DNA of 64,000 bases from Membranipora membranacea (Eukaryota > Bryozoa > Gymnolaemata > Cheilostomatida > Membraniporidae), in contig OU612068.1 in NCBI GenBank assembly GCA_914767715.1, forward strand, positions 10,542,001 through 10,606,000, read 5' to 3'. Under the pieces are notes generated by a model. It was not told where the DNA came from, did no database searches, and was given only the letters and a program-made list of their open reading frames with translations. The position numbers and the translations under genes are program-made. Below, piece after piece: positions 25,811 through 39,865 of this stretch (positions are counted from its first letter, which is position 1; the number at the start of each line of letters is the position of its first letter).

Positions 25811-28800
25811 GATATAGGGACGTCATTGCGAACCTCAAAACACAGTTTCAAGGGTTTCTAAGCCAGTAAAGAATTCTGCCCAATTATTGGCTAATTTCCC
25901 CAGGACCGTACCTATCGATTTCTGTCAATTTCTATCAAAATACCTCGATAGAATACGCATCGTAACAGGGAGCTAATCTTTTATATGAGATATAGGGATG
26001 TCGTTGCGAACCTCAAAACAGAGTTACAAGCGTTTCTAAGCCAGTAAAGAATTCTGCCTAATTATTGGCTAATTTCCCAAAGACCGTACCTATCGATTTG
26101 TGTCAATTTCTATCAAAAGACCTCGATAGAATACGCATCGTCACAGGGAGCTAATATTTTATATGAGATATAGGGACGTCATTGCGAACATCAAAACAGA
26201 GTTTCGAGCGTTTCTAAGCCAGTAAAGAATTCTGCCCAATTATTGGCTAATTTCCCCAGGACCGTACCTATCGATTTTTGTCAATTTCTATCAAAATACC
26301 TCGATAGAATACGCATCGTCACAGGGAGCTAATATTTTATATGAGATATAGGGACGTCATTGCGAACCTTAAAACAGAGTTTCAAGGGTTTCTAAGCCAG
26401 TAAAGAATTCTGCCCAATTATTGGCTAGTTTACCCAAATCCGTACCTATCGATTTTTGTCAATTTCTATCAAAATACCTCGATAGAATACGCATCGTCAC
26501 AGGGAGCTAATATTTTATATGAGATATAGAGACGTCGTTGCGAACCTCAAAACAGAGTTTCAAGGGTTTTTAAGCCAGTAAAGAATTCTGCCCAATTATT
26601 GGCTAATTTCCCCAGGACCGTACTTATCGATTTTTGTCAATTTCTATCAAAATACCTCGATAGAATACGCATCGTCACAGGGAGCTAATATTTTATATGA
26701 GATATAGAGACGTCGTTGCGAATCTCAAAACAGAGTTTCAAGCGTTTCTAAGCCAGTAAAGAATTCTGCCCAATTATTGGCTAATTTCCCCAGGACCGTA
26801 CCTATCAATTTTTGTCACTTTCTAGTCAAATACCTCGATAGAATACGCATCGTCAAAGGGAGCTAATATTTTATATGAGATATAGGGACGTCATTGCGAA
26901 CCTCGAAACAGAGTTTCAAGGGTTTCTAAGACAGTAAAGAATTCTGCCCAATTATTGGCTAATTTCCCCAGGACCGTACTTATCGATTTCCGTCAATTTC
27001 TATCAAAATACCTCGATAGAATACGCATCGTCACAGGGAGCTAATTTTTTATATGAGATATAGGGACGTTGTTGCGAACCTCAAAACAGAGTTACAAGCG
27101 TTTCTAAGCCAGTAAAGAATTCTGCCCAATTATTGGCTAATTTGCCCAGGACCGTACCTATCGATTTTTGTCAATTTCTATCATAATACCTCGATAGAAT
27201 ACGCATCGTCATAGTGAGCTAATATTTTATATGAGATATAGGGACGTCGTTGCGAACCTCAAAACAGAGTTTCAAGCGTTTCTAAGCCAGTAAAGAATTC
27301 TGCCCAATTATTCTCTAATTTCCCCAGGACCGTACCTATCGATTTTTGTCAATTTCTATCAAAATACCTCGATAGAATACGCATCGTCACAGGGAGCTAA
27401 TATTTTATATGAGATATAGGGACGTCGTTGCGAACCTCAAAACAGAGTTTCAAGCGTTTCTAAGCAAGTAAAGAATTCTGCCCAATTATTGGCTAATTTC
27501 CCAAGGACCGTACCTATCGATTTTTGTCAATTTCTATCAAAATACCTCGATAGAATGCGCATCGTCACAGAGAGGTAATATTTTATATGAGATATAGGGA
27601 CGTCATTGCGAACCTCAAAACAGAGTTTCAAGGGTTTCTAAGCCAGTAAATAATTCTGCCCAATCAGTGGCTAATTTCCCCAGGACCGTACATATCGATT
27701 TTTGTCAATTTCTATCAAAATACCTCGATAGAATACGCATCGTCACAGGGAGCTAATATTTTATATGAGATATAGAGACGTCGCTGCGAACCTCAAAACA
27801 GAGTTTCAAGGGTTTTTAAGCCAGTAAAGAATTCTGCCCAATTCTTGGCTAATTTCCCCAGGACCGTACCTATCGATTTTTGTCAATTTCTATCAAAATA
27901 CCTCGATAGAATACGCATCGTCACGGAGAGCTAATATTTTGTATGAGATATAGGGACGTCGTTGCGAACCTCAAAACAGAGTTTCAAGCGTTTCTAAGCC
28001 AGTAAAGAATTCTGCCCAATCATTGGCTAATTTCCCCAGGGCCGTACCTATCGATTTTTGTCAATTTCTATCAAAATACCTCGATAGAATACGCATCGTC
28101 ACAGGGAGCTAATATATTATATGAGATATAGGGACGTCATTGCGAACCTCAAAACAGAGTTTCAAGGGTTTCTAAGCAAGTAAAAAATTCTGCCCAATCA
28201 TTGGCTAATTTCCCCAGGACCGTACCTATCGATTTTTGTCAATTTCTATCAAAACACCTCGATATAATACGCATCGTCACAGCGAGCTAATATTTTATAT
28301 GAGATATAGAGACGTCGTTGCGAACCTCAAAACAGAGTTTCAAGCGTTTCTAAGCCAGTAAAGAATTCTGCCCAATTATTGGCTAATTTCCCAAGGACCG
28401 TACCTATCAATTTTTGTCAATTTCTATCAAAATACCTCGATAGAATACGCATCGTCACAGGGAGCTAATAATTTATATGAGATATAGGGACGTCATTGCG
28501 AACCTCAAAACACAGTTTCAAGGGTTTCTAAGCCAGTAAAGAATTCTGCCCAATTATTGGCTAATTTCCCCAGGACCGTACCTATCGATTTCTGTCAATT
28601 TCTATCAAAATACCTCGATAGAATACGCATCGTAACAGGGAGCTAATCTTTTATATGAGATATAGGGATGTCGTTGCGAACCTCAAAACAGAGTTACAAG
28701 CGTTTCTAAGCCAGTAAAGAATTCTGCCTAATTATTGGCTAATTTCCCAAAGACCGTACCTATCGATTTGTGTCAATTTCTATCAAAAGACCTCGATAGA

Positions 28801-29093
28801 ATACGCATCGTCACAGGGAGCTAATATTTTATATGAGATATAGGGACGTCATTGCGAACATCAAAACAGAGTTTCGAGCGTTTCTAAGCCAGTAAAGAAT
28901 TCTGCCCAATTATTGGCTAATTTCCCCAGGACCGTACCTATCGATTTTTGTCAATTTCTATCAAAATACCTCGATAGAATACGCATCGTCACAGGGAGCT
29001 AATATTTTATATGAGATATAGGGACGTCATTGCGAACCTTAAAACAGAGTTTCAAGGGTTTCTAAGCCAGTAAAGAATTCTGCCCAATTATTG
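23754..29093 (+). repeat. 15-monomer tandem duplication with chimeric junction (about 23754-26423 and 26424-29093)
   Basis: The offset is exactly 2670 bp: TTACCCAAATCC at 23760 and 26430, CAATCAGTGG at 24991 and 27661, AGCGAGCTAA at 25611 and 28281. The junction unit at 26345 begins like the unit at 29015 (GAACCTTAAAAC, CAATTATTGG) and ends like the unit at 23675 (CTAGTTTACCC). The change of parent falls between unit positions 75 and 84, that is 26419-26428. It overlaps the second copy of the 20-monomer duplication, so the two events are nested in time. Confidence 0.92.
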
Positions 29094-32000
29094 GCTAATT
29101 TCCCGAGGACCGTACCTATCGATTTCTGTCAATTTCTATCAAAATACCTCGATAGAATACGCATCGTAACAGGGAGCTAATTTTTTATATGAGATATAGG
29201 GACGTCGTTGCGAACCTCAAAACAGAGTTACAAGCGTTTCTAAGCCAGTAAAGAATTCTGCCCAATTATTGGCTAATTTCCCAAGGACCGTACCTATCGA
29301 TTTTTGTCAATTTCTATCAAAATACCTCGATAGAATACGCATCGTCACAGAGAGGTAATATTTTATATGAGATATAGGGACGTCGTTGCGAACCTCAAAA
29401 CAGAGTTTCAAGCGCTTCCAAGCCAGTAAAGAATTCTGCCCAATTATTGGCTAATTTCCCCAGGACCTTACCTATCGATTTTTGTCAATTTCTATCAAAA
29501 TACCTCGATAGAATACGCATCGTCACAGGGAGCTAATATAATTTATGAGATATAGGGACGTCATTGCGAACCTCAAAGCAGAGTTTCAAGGGTTTCTAAG
29601 CCAGTAAAGAATTCTGCCCAATCATTGGCCAATTTCCCTAGAACCGTACCTATCGATTTTTGTCAATTTCTATCAAAATACCTCGATAGAATACGCATCG
29701 TCACAGGGAGCTAATATTTTATATGAGATATAGAGACGTCGTTGCGAACCTCAAAACAGAGTTTCAAGGGTTTTTAAGCCAGTAAAGAATTCTGCCCAAT
29801 TATGGGCTAATTTCCCCAGGACCGTACCTATCGATTTCTGTAAATTTCTATCAAAATACCTCGATAGAATACGCATCGTCACAGGGAGCTAATTTTTTAT
29901 ATGAGATATAGGGACGTCGTTGCGAACCTCAAAACAGAGTTACAAGCGTTTCTAAGCCAGTAAAGAATTCTTCCCAATTATTGGCTAATTTCCCCAGGAC
30001 CGTACCTATCGATTTTTGTCAATTTCTATCAGAATACCTCGATAGAATACGCATCGTCATAGTGAGCTAAAATTTTATATGAGATATAGGGACGTCGTTG
30101 CGAACCTCAAAACAGGGTTTCAAGCGTTTCTAAGCCAGTAAAGAATTCTGCCCAATTATTGGCTAATTTCCCCAGGACCGTACCTATCGATTTTTGTCAA
30201 TTTCTATCAAAATACCTCGATAGAATACGCATCGTCACAGGGAGCTAATTTTTTATATGAGATATAGGGACGTCGTTGCGAACCTCAAAACAGAGTTACA
30301 AGCGTTTCTAAGCCAGTAAAGAATTCTGCCCAATTATTGGCTAATTTCCCCAGGACCGTACCTATCAGTTTTTGTCAATTTCTAGGCAAATACCTCGATA
30401 GAATACGCATCGTCACAGGGAGCTAATTTTTCATATGAGATATAGGGACGTCGTTGCGAACCTCAAAACAGAGTTACAAGCGTTTCTAAGCCAGTAAAGA
30501 ATTCTGCCCAATTATTGGCTAATTTGCCCAGGACCGTACCTATCGATTTTTGTCAATTTCTATCATAATACCTCGATAGAATACGCATCGTCATAGTGAG
30601 CTAATATTTTATATGAGATATAGGGACGTCGTTGCGAACCTCAAAACAGAGTTTCAAGCGTTTCTAAGCCAGTAAAGAATTCTGCCCAATTATTGGCTAA
30701 TTTCCCAAGGACCGTACCTCTCGAGTTTTGTCAATTTCTATCAAAATACCTCGATAGAATACGCATCGTCACAGAGAGCTAATATTTTATATGAGATATA
30801 GGGATGTCGTTGCGAACCTCAAAACAGAGTTTCAAGCGTTTCTAAGCCAGTAAAGAATTCTACCCAATTATTGGCTATTTTCCCCAGGACCGTACCTATC
30901 GATTTTTGTCAATTTCTATCAAAATACCTCGATAGAATACGCATCGTCACAGGGAGCTAATATATTATATGAGATATAGGGACGTCATTGCGAACTTCAA
31001 AACAGAGTTTCAAGGGTTTCTAAGCCAGTAAAGAATTCTGCCCAATCATTGGCTAATTTCCCCAGGGCCGTACCTATCGATTTTTGTCAATTTCTATCAA
31101 AATACCTCGATAGAATACGCATCGTCACAGGGAGCTAATATATTATATGAGATATAGGGACGTCATTGCGAACCTCAAAACAGAGTTTCAAGGGTTTCTA
31201 AGCAAGTAAAAAATTCTGCCCAATCATTGGCTAATTTCCCCAGGACCGTACCTATCGATTTTTGTCAATTTCTATCAAAACACCTCGATATAATACGCAT
31301 CGTCACAGCGAGCTAATATTTTATATGAGATATAGAGACGTCGTTGCGAACCTCAAAACAGAGTTTCAAGCGTTTCTAAGCCAGTAAAGAATTCTGCCCA
31401 ATTATTGGCTAATTTCCCAAGGACCGTACCTATCAATTTTTGTCAATTTCTATCAAAATACCTCGATAGAATACGCATCGTCACAGGGAGCTAATAATTT
31501 ATATGAGATATAGGGACGTCATTGCGAACCTCAAAACACAGTTTCAAGGGTTTCTAAGCCAGTAAAGAATTCTGCCCAATTATTGGCTAATTTCCCCAGG
31601 ACCGTACCTATCGATTTCTGTCAATTTCTATCAAAATACCTCGATAGAATACGCATCGTAACAGGGAGCTAATCTTTTATATGAGATATAGGGACGTCGT
31701 TGCGAACCTCAAAACAGAGTTACAAGCGTTTCTAAGCCAGTAAAGAATTCTGCCTAATTATTGGCTAATTTCCCAAAGACCGTACCTATCGATTTTTGTC
31801 AATTTCTATCAAAAGACCTCGATAGAATACGCATCGTCACAGGGAGCTAATATTTTATATGAGATATAGGGACGTCATTGCGAACATCAAAACAGAGTTT
31901 CGAGCGTTTCTAAGCCAGTAAAGAATTCTGCCCAATTATTGGCTAATTTCCCCAGGACCGTACCTATCGATTTTTGTCAATTTCTATCAAAATACCTCGA

Positions 32001-33251
32001 TAGAATACGCATCGTCACAGGGAGCTAATATTTTATATGAGATATAGGGACGTCATTGCGAACCTTAAAACAGAGTTTCAAGGGTTTCTAAGCCAGTAAA
32101 GAATTCTGCCCAATTATTGGCTAATTTCCCGAGGACCGTACCTATCGATTTCTGTCAATTTCTATCAAAATACCTCGATAGAATACGCATCGTAACAGGG
32201 AGCTAATTTTTTATATGAGATATAGGGACGTCGTTGCGAACCTCAAAACAGAGTTACAAGCGTTTCTAAGCCAGTAAAGAATTCTGCCCAATTATTGGCT
32301 AATTTCCCCAGGACCGTACCTATCGATTTTTGTCAATTTCTATCAAAATACCTCGATAGAATACGCATCGTCACAGAGAGGTAATATTTTATATGAGATA
32401 TAGGGACGTCGTTGCGAACCTCAAAACAGAGTTTCAAGCGCTTCCAAGCCAGTAAAGAATTCTGCCCAATTATTGGCTAATTTCCCCAGGACCTTACCTA
32501 TCGATTTTTGTCAATTTCTATCAAAATACCTCGATAGAATACGCATCGTCACAGGGAGCTAATATAATTTATGAGATATAGGGACGTCATTGCGAACCTC
32601 AAAACAGAGTTTCAAGGGTTTCTAAGCCAGTAAAGAATTCTGCCCAATCATTGGCCAATTTCCCTAGGACCGTACCTATCGATTTTTGTCAATTTCTATC
32701 AAAATACCTCGATAGAATACGCATCGTCACAGGGAGCTAATATTTTATATGAGATATAGAGACGTCGTTGCGAACCTCAAAACAGAGTTTCAAGGGTTTT
32801 TAAGCCAGTAAAGAATTCTGCCCAATTATGGGCTAATTTCCCCAGGACCGTACCTATCGATTTCTGTAAATTTCTATCAAAATACCTCGATAGAATACGC
32901 ATCGTCACAGGGAGCTAATTTTTTATATGAGATATAGGGACGTCGTTGCGAACCTCAAAACAGAGTTACAAGCGTTTCTAAGCCAGTAAAGAATTCTTCC
33001 CAATTATTGGCTAATTTCCCCAGGACCGTACCTATCGATTTTTGTCAATTTCTATCAGAATACCTCGATAGAATACGCATCGTCATAGTGAGCTAAAATT
33101 TTATATGAGATATAGGGACGTCGTTGCGAACCTCAAAACAGGGTTTCAAGCGTTTCTAAGCCAGTAAAGAATTCTGCCAAATTATTGGCTAATTTCCCCA
33201 GGACCGTACCTATCGATTTTTGTCAATTTCTATCAAAATACCTCGATAGAA
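28000..33251 (+). repeat. 17-monomer-offset duplication (about 28.0-30.2 kb and 31.0-33.25 kb)
   Basis: AGCGAGCTAA at 28281 and 31307 gives an offset of 3026 bp, and the match continues to about 30225 and 33251. Differences are few, for example GGGATGTCG at 28664 against GGGACGTCG and CCTCAAAGCAG at 29573 against CCTCAAAACAG. Some 0.8 kb of other satellite (about 30.23-31.0 kb) lies between the copies. Edges are approximate, set by the nearest diagnostic bases. Confidence 0.85.
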
Positions 33252-33286
33252 TACACTTCGACACAGGGGGCTAATATTATAAATGG

Positions 33287-33998
33287 GATATAGGGAGGTC
33301 ATTGCGAACCTCAAAACAGTGTTTCAACCGTTTCTAAGCCGGTAAAGAATTCTGCCTAATTATTGGCTAATTTCCCAAAGACCGTACCTATCGATTTTTG
33401 TCAATTCCTATCAAAATACCTCGATAGAATACGCTTCGTCACAGGGGGCTAATTTTTTATATGAGATATAGGGAGGTCATTGCGAACCTCAAAACAGAGT
33501 TTCGAGCGTTTCTAAGCCAGTATAGAATTCTGCCCAATTATTGGCTAATTTCCCCAGGACCGTACCTATCGATTTTTGTCAATTTCTATCAAAATACCTC
33601 GATAGAATACGCATCGTCACAGGGAGCTAATATTTTATATGAGATATAGGGACGTCGTTGCGAACCTAAAAACAGAGTTACAAGCGTTTCTAAGCCAGTA
33701 AAGAATTCTGCCCCATTATTGGCTAATTTCCCCAGGACCGTACCTATCGAATTTTGTCAATTTCTATCAAAATACCTCGATAGAATACACTTCGAAACAG
33801 GGGGCTAATATTATAAATGGGATATAGAGACGTCATTGCGAACCTCAAAACAGAGTTTCAACCGTTTCTAAGCCGGTAAAGAATTCTGCCTAATTATTGG
33901 CTAATTTCCCAAAGACCGTACCTATCGATTTTTGTCAATTTCTATCAAAATACCTCGATAGAATACGCATCGTCACAGGGAGCTAATATTTTATATGA
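33287..33998 (+). repeat. Satellite subfamily B pair (units at 33287 and 33821)
   Basis: The unit at 33821 has CAGAGTTTCAACCG where most B units have CAGTGTTTCAACCG, a change shared only with the unit at 35067. Both pairs belong to the 7-monomer tandem duplication. Confidence 0.88.
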
Positions 33999-34532
33999 GA
34001 TATAGAGACGTCGTTGCGAACCTCAAAACAGAGTTTCAAGGGTTTTTAAGCCAGTAAAGAATTCTGCCCAATTATGGGCTAATTTCCCCAGGACCGTACC
34101 TATCGATTTCTGTAAATTTCTATCAAAATACCTCGATAGAATACGCATCGTCACAGGGAGCTAATTTTTTATATGAGATATAGGGACGTCGTTGCGAACC
34201 TCAAAACAGAGTTACAAGCGTTTCTAAGCCAGTAAAGAATTCTTCCCAATTATTGGCTAATTTCCCCAGGACCGTACCTATCGATTTTTGTCAATTTCTA
34301 TCAGAATACCTCGATAGAATACGCATCGTCATAGTGAGCTAAAATTTTATATGAGATATAGGGACGTCGTTGCGAACCTCAAAACAGGGTTTCAAGCGTT
34401 TCTAAGCCAGTAAAGAATTCTGCCCAATTATTGGCTAATTTCCCCAGGACCGTACCTATCGATTTTTGTCAATTTCTATCAAAATACCTCGATAGAATAC
34501 ACTTCGACACAGGGGGCTAATATTATAAATGG

Positions 34533-35244
34533 GATATAGGGAGGTCATTGCGAACCTCAAAACAGTGTTTCAACCGTTTCTAAGCCGGTAAAGAATTCTG
34601 CCTAATTATTGGCTAATTTCCCAAAGACCGTACCTATCGATTTTTGTCAATTCCTATCAAAATACCTCGATAGAATACGCTTCGTCACAGGGGGCTAATT
34701 TTTTAGATGAGATATAGGGAGGTCATTGCGAACCTCAAAACAGAGTTTCGAGCGTTTCTAAGCCAGTATAGAATTCTGCCCAATTATTGGCTAATTTCCC
34801 CAGGACCGTACCTATCGATTTTTGTCAATTTCTATCAAAATACCTCGATAGAATACGCATCGTCACAGGGAGCTAATATTTTATATGAGATATAGGGACG
34901 TCGTTGCGAACCTAAAAACAGAGTTACAAGCGTTTCTAAGCCAGTAAAGAATTCTGCCCCATTATTGGCTAATTTCCCCAGGACCGTACCTATCGAATTT
35001 TGTCAATTTCTATCAAAATACCTCGATAGAATACACTTCGAAACAGGGGGCTAATATTATAAATGGGATATAGAGACGTCATTGCGAACCTCAAAACAGA
35101 GTTTCAACCGTTTCTAAGCCGGTAAAGAATTCTGCCTAATTATTGGCTAATTTCCCAAAGACCGTACCTATCGATTTTTGTCAATTTCTATCAAAATACC
35201 TCGATAGAATACGCATCGTCACAGGGAGCTAATATTTTAAATGA
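34533..35244 (+). repeat. Satellite subfamily B pair (units at 34533 and 35067)
   Basis: This is the second copy of the pair at 33287/33821, offset 1246 bp. The unit between has TAGATGAG at 34704-34711 in place of TATATGAG. Confidence 0.88.
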
Positions 35245-38200
35245 GATATAGAGACGTCGCTGCGAACCTCAAAACAGAGTTTCAAGGGTTTTTAAGCCAG
35301 TAAAGAATTCTGCCCAATTCTTGGCTAATTTCCCCAGGACCGTACCTATCGATTTTTGTCAATTTCTATCAAAATACCTCGATAGAATACGCATCGTCAC
35401 AGAGAGCTAATATTTTGTATGAGATATAGGGACGTCGTTGCGAACCTCAAAACAGAGTTTCAAGCGTTTCTAAGCCAGTAAAGAATTCTGCCCAATTATT
35501 GGCTAATTTCCCCAGGACCGTACCTATCGATTTTTGTCAATTTCTATCAAAGTACCTCGATAGAATACGCATCGTCACAGGGAGCTAATATATTATATGA
35601 GATATAGGGACGTCATTGCGAACCTCAAAACAGAGTTTCAAGGGTTTCTAAGCCAGTAAATAATTCTGCCCAATCATTGGCTAATTTCCCCAGGACCGTA
35701 CCTATCAATTTTTGTCAATTGCTATCAAAATACCTCGATCGAATACGCATCGTCACAGGGAGCTAATATTTTATATGAGATATAGGGACGTCATTGCGAA
35801 CCTCAAAACAGAGTTTCAAGGGTTTCTAAGCCAGTAAAGAATTCTGCCCAATCATTGGCTAATTTCCCCAGGACCGTACATATCGATTTTTGTCAATTTC
35901 TATCAAAATACCTCGATAGAATACGCATCGTCACAGGGAGCTAATATTTTATATGAGATATAGAGACGTCGCTGCGAACCTCAAAACAGAGTTTCAAGGG
36001 TTTTTAAGCCAGTAAAGAATTCTGCCCAATTATTGGCTAATTTCCCCAGGACCTTACCTATCGATTTTTGTCAATTTCTATCAAAGTACCTCGATAGAAT
36101 ACGCATCGTCACAGGGAGCTAATATATTATATGAGATATAGGGACGTCATTGCGAACCTCAAAACAGAGTTTCAAGGGTTTCTAAGCCAGTAAAGAATTT
36201 TGCCCAATCATTGGCTAGTTTCCCCAAATCCGTACCTATCGATTTTTGTCAATTTCTATCAAAATACCTCGATAGAATACGCATCGTCACAGGGAGCTAA
36301 TATTTTATATGAGATATAGAGACGTCGTTGCGAACCTCAAAACAGAGTTTCAAGGGTTTTTAAGCCAGTAAAGAATTCTGCCCAATTATTGGCTAATTTC
36401 CCCAGGACCGTACTTATCGATTTTTGTCAATTTCTATCAAAATACCTCGATAGAATACGCATCGTCACAGGGAGCTAATATTTTATATGAGATATAGAGA
36501 CGTCGCTGCGAACCTCAAAACAGAGTTTCAAGGGTTTTTAAGCCAGTAAAGAATTCTGCCCAATCATTGGCTAGTTTCCCCAAATCCGTACCTATCAATT
36601 TTTGTCAATTTCTAGGCAAATACCTCGATAGAATACGCATCGTCAAAGGGAGCTAATATTTTATATGAGATATAGGGACGTCATTGCGAACCTCGAAACA
36701 GAGTTTCAAGGGTTTCTAAGACAGTAAAGAATTCTGCCCAATTATTGGCTAATTTCCCCAGGACCGTACTTATCGATTTCCGTCAATTTCTATCAAAATA
36801 CCTCGATAGAATACGCATCGTCACAGGGAGCTAATATTTTATATGAGATATAGGGACGTTGTTGCGAACCTCAAAACAGAGTTACAAGCGTTTCTAAGCC
36901 AGTAAAGAATTCTGCCCAATTATTGGCTAATTTGCCCAGGACCGTACCTATCGATTTTTGTCAATTTCTATCATAATACCTCGATAGAATACGCATCGTC
37001 ATAGTGAGCTAATATTTTATATGAGATATAGGGACGTCGTTGCGAACCTCAAAACAGAGTTTCAAGCGTTTCTAAGCCAGTAAAGAATTCTGCCCAATTA
37101 TTCTCTAATTTGCCCAGGACCGTACCTATCGATTTTTGTCAATTTCTATCAAAATACCTCGATAGAATACGCATCGTCACAGGGAGCTAATATTTTATAT
37201 GAGATATAGGGACGTCGTTGCGAACCTCAAAACAGAGTTTCAAGCGTTTCTAAGCAAGTAAAGAATTCTGCCCAATTATTGGCTAATTTCCCAAGGACCG
37301 TACCTATCGATTTTTGTCAATTTCTATCAAAATACCTCGATAGAATACGCATCGTCACAGAGAGGTAATATTTTATATGAGATATAGGGACGTCATTGCG
37401 AACCTCAAAACAGAGTTTCAAGGGTTTCTAAGCCAGTAAATAATTCTGCCCAATCATTGGCTAATTTCCCCAGGACCGTACCTATCGATTTTTGTCAATT
37501 TCTATCAAAATACCTCGATAGAATACGCATGGTCACAGGGAGCTAATATATTATATGAGATATAGGGACGTCATTGCGAACCTCAAAACAGAGTTTCAAG
37601 GGTTTCTAAGCCAGTAAATAATTCTGCCCAATCATTGGCTAATTTCCCCAGGACCGTACCTATCAATTTTTGTCAATTGCTATCAAAATACCTCGATAGA
37701 ATACGCATCGTCACAGGGAGCTAATATTTTATATGAGATATAGTGACGTCATTGCGAACCTCAAAACAGAGTTTCAAGGGTTTCTAAGCCAGTAAAGAAT
37801 TCTGCCCAATTATTGGCTAATTTCCCCAGGACCGTACCTATCGATTTCTGTCAATTTCTATCAAAATACCTCGATAGAATACGCATCGTCACAGTGAGCT
37901 AATTTTTTATATGAGATATAGGGACGTCATTGCGAACCTCAAAACAGAGTTTCAAGGGTTTCTAAGCCAGTAAATAATTCTACCCAATCATTGGCTAATT
38001 TCCCCAGGACCGTACCTATCGATTTTTGTCAATTTCTATCAAAATACCTCGATAGAATACGCATCGTCACAGGGAGCTAATATTTTATATGAGATATAGA
38101 GACGTCGTTGCGAACCTCAAAACAGAGTTTCAAGCGTTTCTAAGCCAGTAAAGAATTCTGCCCAATTATTGGCTAATTTCCCCAGGACCGTACCTATCAA

Positions 38201-39198
38201 TTTTTGTCAATTTCTAGGCAAATACCTCGATAGAATACGCATCGTCAAAGGGAGCTAATATTTTATATGAGATATAGGGACGTCATTGCGAACCTCGAAA
38301 CAGAGTTTCAAGGGTTTCTAAGACAGTAAAGAATTCTGCCCAATTATTGGCTAATTTCCCCAGGACCGTACTTATCGATTTCCGTCAATTGCTATCAAAA
38401 TACCTCGATAGAATACGCATCGTCACAGGGAGCTAATTTTTCATATGAGATATAGGGACGTCGTTGCGAACCTCAAAACAGAGTTACAAGCGTTTCTAAG
38501 CCAGTAAAGAATTCTGCCCAATTATTGGCTAATTTGCCCAGGACCGTACCTATCGTTTTTTTCAATTTCTATCATAATACCTCGATAGAATACGCATCGT
38601 CATAGTGAGCTAATATTTTATATGAGATATAGGGACGTCGTTGCGAACCTCAAAACAGAGTTTCAAGCGTTTCTAAGCCAGTAAAGAATTCTGCCCAATT
38701 ATTGGCTAATTTCCCAAGGACCGTACTTCTCGAGTTTTGTCAATTTCTATCAAAATACCTCGATAGAATACGCATCGTCACAGAGAGCTAATATTTTATA
38801 TGAGATATAGGGACGTCGTTGCGAACCTCAAAACAGAGTTTCAAGCGTTTCTAAGCCAGTAAACAATTCTACCCAATTATTGGCTAATTTCCCCAGGACC
38901 GTACCTATCGATTTTTGTCAATTTCTATCAAAATACCTCGATAGAATACGCATCGTCACAGGGAGCTAATATATTATATGAGATATAGGGACGTCATTGC
39001 GAACTTCAAAACAGAGTTTCAAGGGTTTCTAAGCCAGTAAAGAATTCTGCCCAATCATTGGCTAATTTCCCCAGGGCCGTACCTATCGATTTTTGTCAAT
39101 TTCTATCAAAATACCTCGATAGAATACGCATCGTCACAGGGAGCTAATATATTATATGAGATATAGGGACGTCATTGCGAACCTCAAAACAGAGTTTC

Positions 39199-39203
39199 AA
39201 GGG
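39199..39203. other. Target-site duplication, left copy (AAGGG)
   Basis: AAGGG occupies satellite unit positions 40-44 of the monomer starting at 39160. Five bases is the usual duplication for BEL/Pao integrases. Confidence 0.93.
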
Positions 39204-39856
39204 TGTTCTGGACCACAAGGCTTTTTGATTATTTTGCATTAGATTTTAGAGATTACTGATGGTTTCACAGGATCACTGGTTTATTTTTATCCCCGAAGGT
39301 TCCGTGAAACTGGAAAAGAACATGGTGCAATTAATGTGGTGCATAAAAATGTGCCTCGTTCAATAAAAATGCCGTCAATAATTAACTATTCAATTTAAAG
39401 CAAACTATAAGGAACAATATACTCAAAGATCAAATAAACACAAATCTAAACCCTATTAATTAATTTTGAATGTACCGAGAAATAAAAGTGATATTAAGTC
39501 AAGTAAACTTGGAGTCAAATTATTTTAACCTACAGAAAATAGAATTTAATTTATAACATACCTTTTTGCTCCTTTAGTAAATCCCCAAATATTACCTTTG
39601 CCCAGAAAAATAGATTCAGATTATAGTTCAGTTTATACAACTCAAGTTTACTGAGCCTGTGAGGAAAACCTCAAACACCAAGGCTCACAGGGCAACTAAA
39701 GGCTTGACGAATTTGCTCGCCAAATTAATCCATCAGTGCAGATAATTGGACACACAACACAATAGCCCGGTACCGCACAAAGCCATGCAGCTATGGCCAA
39801 TTAGGCACAACTCCCAGTGAATGGCAAAGGATCTAAGCCGCCGTGAAGCAGCCACA
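39204..39856 (-). repeat. 3' LTR of the BEL/Pao element (left)
   Basis: This is a 653-bp repeat reading TGTTCTGGACC at its left edge and GCAGCCACA at its right edge on the plus strand. By eye it differs from the other LTR only at 39708 (C here, G at 44141). The left edge directly abuts satellite sequence ending CAAGGG. In element orientation it begins TGTGGCTGC and ends CCAGAACA. Confidence 0.96.
39280..39285 (-). terminator. Candidate polyadenylation signal in the 3' LTR
   Basis: Minus-strand AATAAA (TTTATT on the plus strand), 572 bases into the 653-bp LTR in element orientation, with a matching copy at 43713-43718 in the other LTR. Position fits a signal near the R/U5 border, but AT-rich sequence makes a chance match likely. 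Confidence 0.35.
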
Positions 39857-39865
39857 CTCCCGGCC
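39857..39865 (-). promoter_or_regulatory. Polypurine tract before the 3' LTR
   Basis: On the minus strand the bases directly before the 3' LTR read GGCCGGGAG, then TGTGGC. A short G-rich purine run abutting the LTR is the expected primer site for plus-strand DNA synthesis. The CC interrupts it, so only GGGAG (39857-39861) is purely purine. Confidence 0.6.

Larger units (their letters stand above)
32753..35244 (+). repeat. 7-monomer tandem duplication (32753-33998 and 33999-35244)
   Basis: Copies of 1246 bp abut. Shared rare variants include ATTATGGGCT with CTGTAAATTTC, AGCCAGTATAGAATTC, and CCTAAAAACAGAG. Only two or three differences were noticed (CTGCCAAATT against CTGCCCAATT near 33176; TATATGAG against TAGATGAG near 34704). 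Each copy holds one B pair. Confidence 0.92.
1..39203. repeat. 178-bp satellite array, left block (220 complete monomers plus 44 bp)
   Basis: Head-to-tail copies of a 178-bp unit; taking GATATAG as unit start, units begin at 1, 179, 357 and so on up to 39160. Typical landmarks within a unit are GACGTC at about 9-14, GAATTC at 61-66, ATCGAT at 104-109 and an AT-rich tract at about 163-178. Hand count of one consensus-like unit gives 69 G+C of 178. Register changes by one base only near 4027 (extra T in a T run), 23116 (one base lost) and 38555 (one base lost). No gene is visible. The unit length is close to a nucleosome plus linker and common for centromeric satellites, so a heterochromatic or centromeric location is inferred, not shown. 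I do not recognise the family. Confidence 0.98.

Noticed and set aside
37744-37751. Perfect cAMP-response palindrome TGACGTCA
   Set aside because: It is a single-base change of the ordinary GGACGTCA in one monomer among hundreds, so regulatory meaning is unlikely.
1-39203. CRISPR array
   Set aside because: The repeats are 178 bp, contiguous and imperfect, with no unique spacers and no cas genes.
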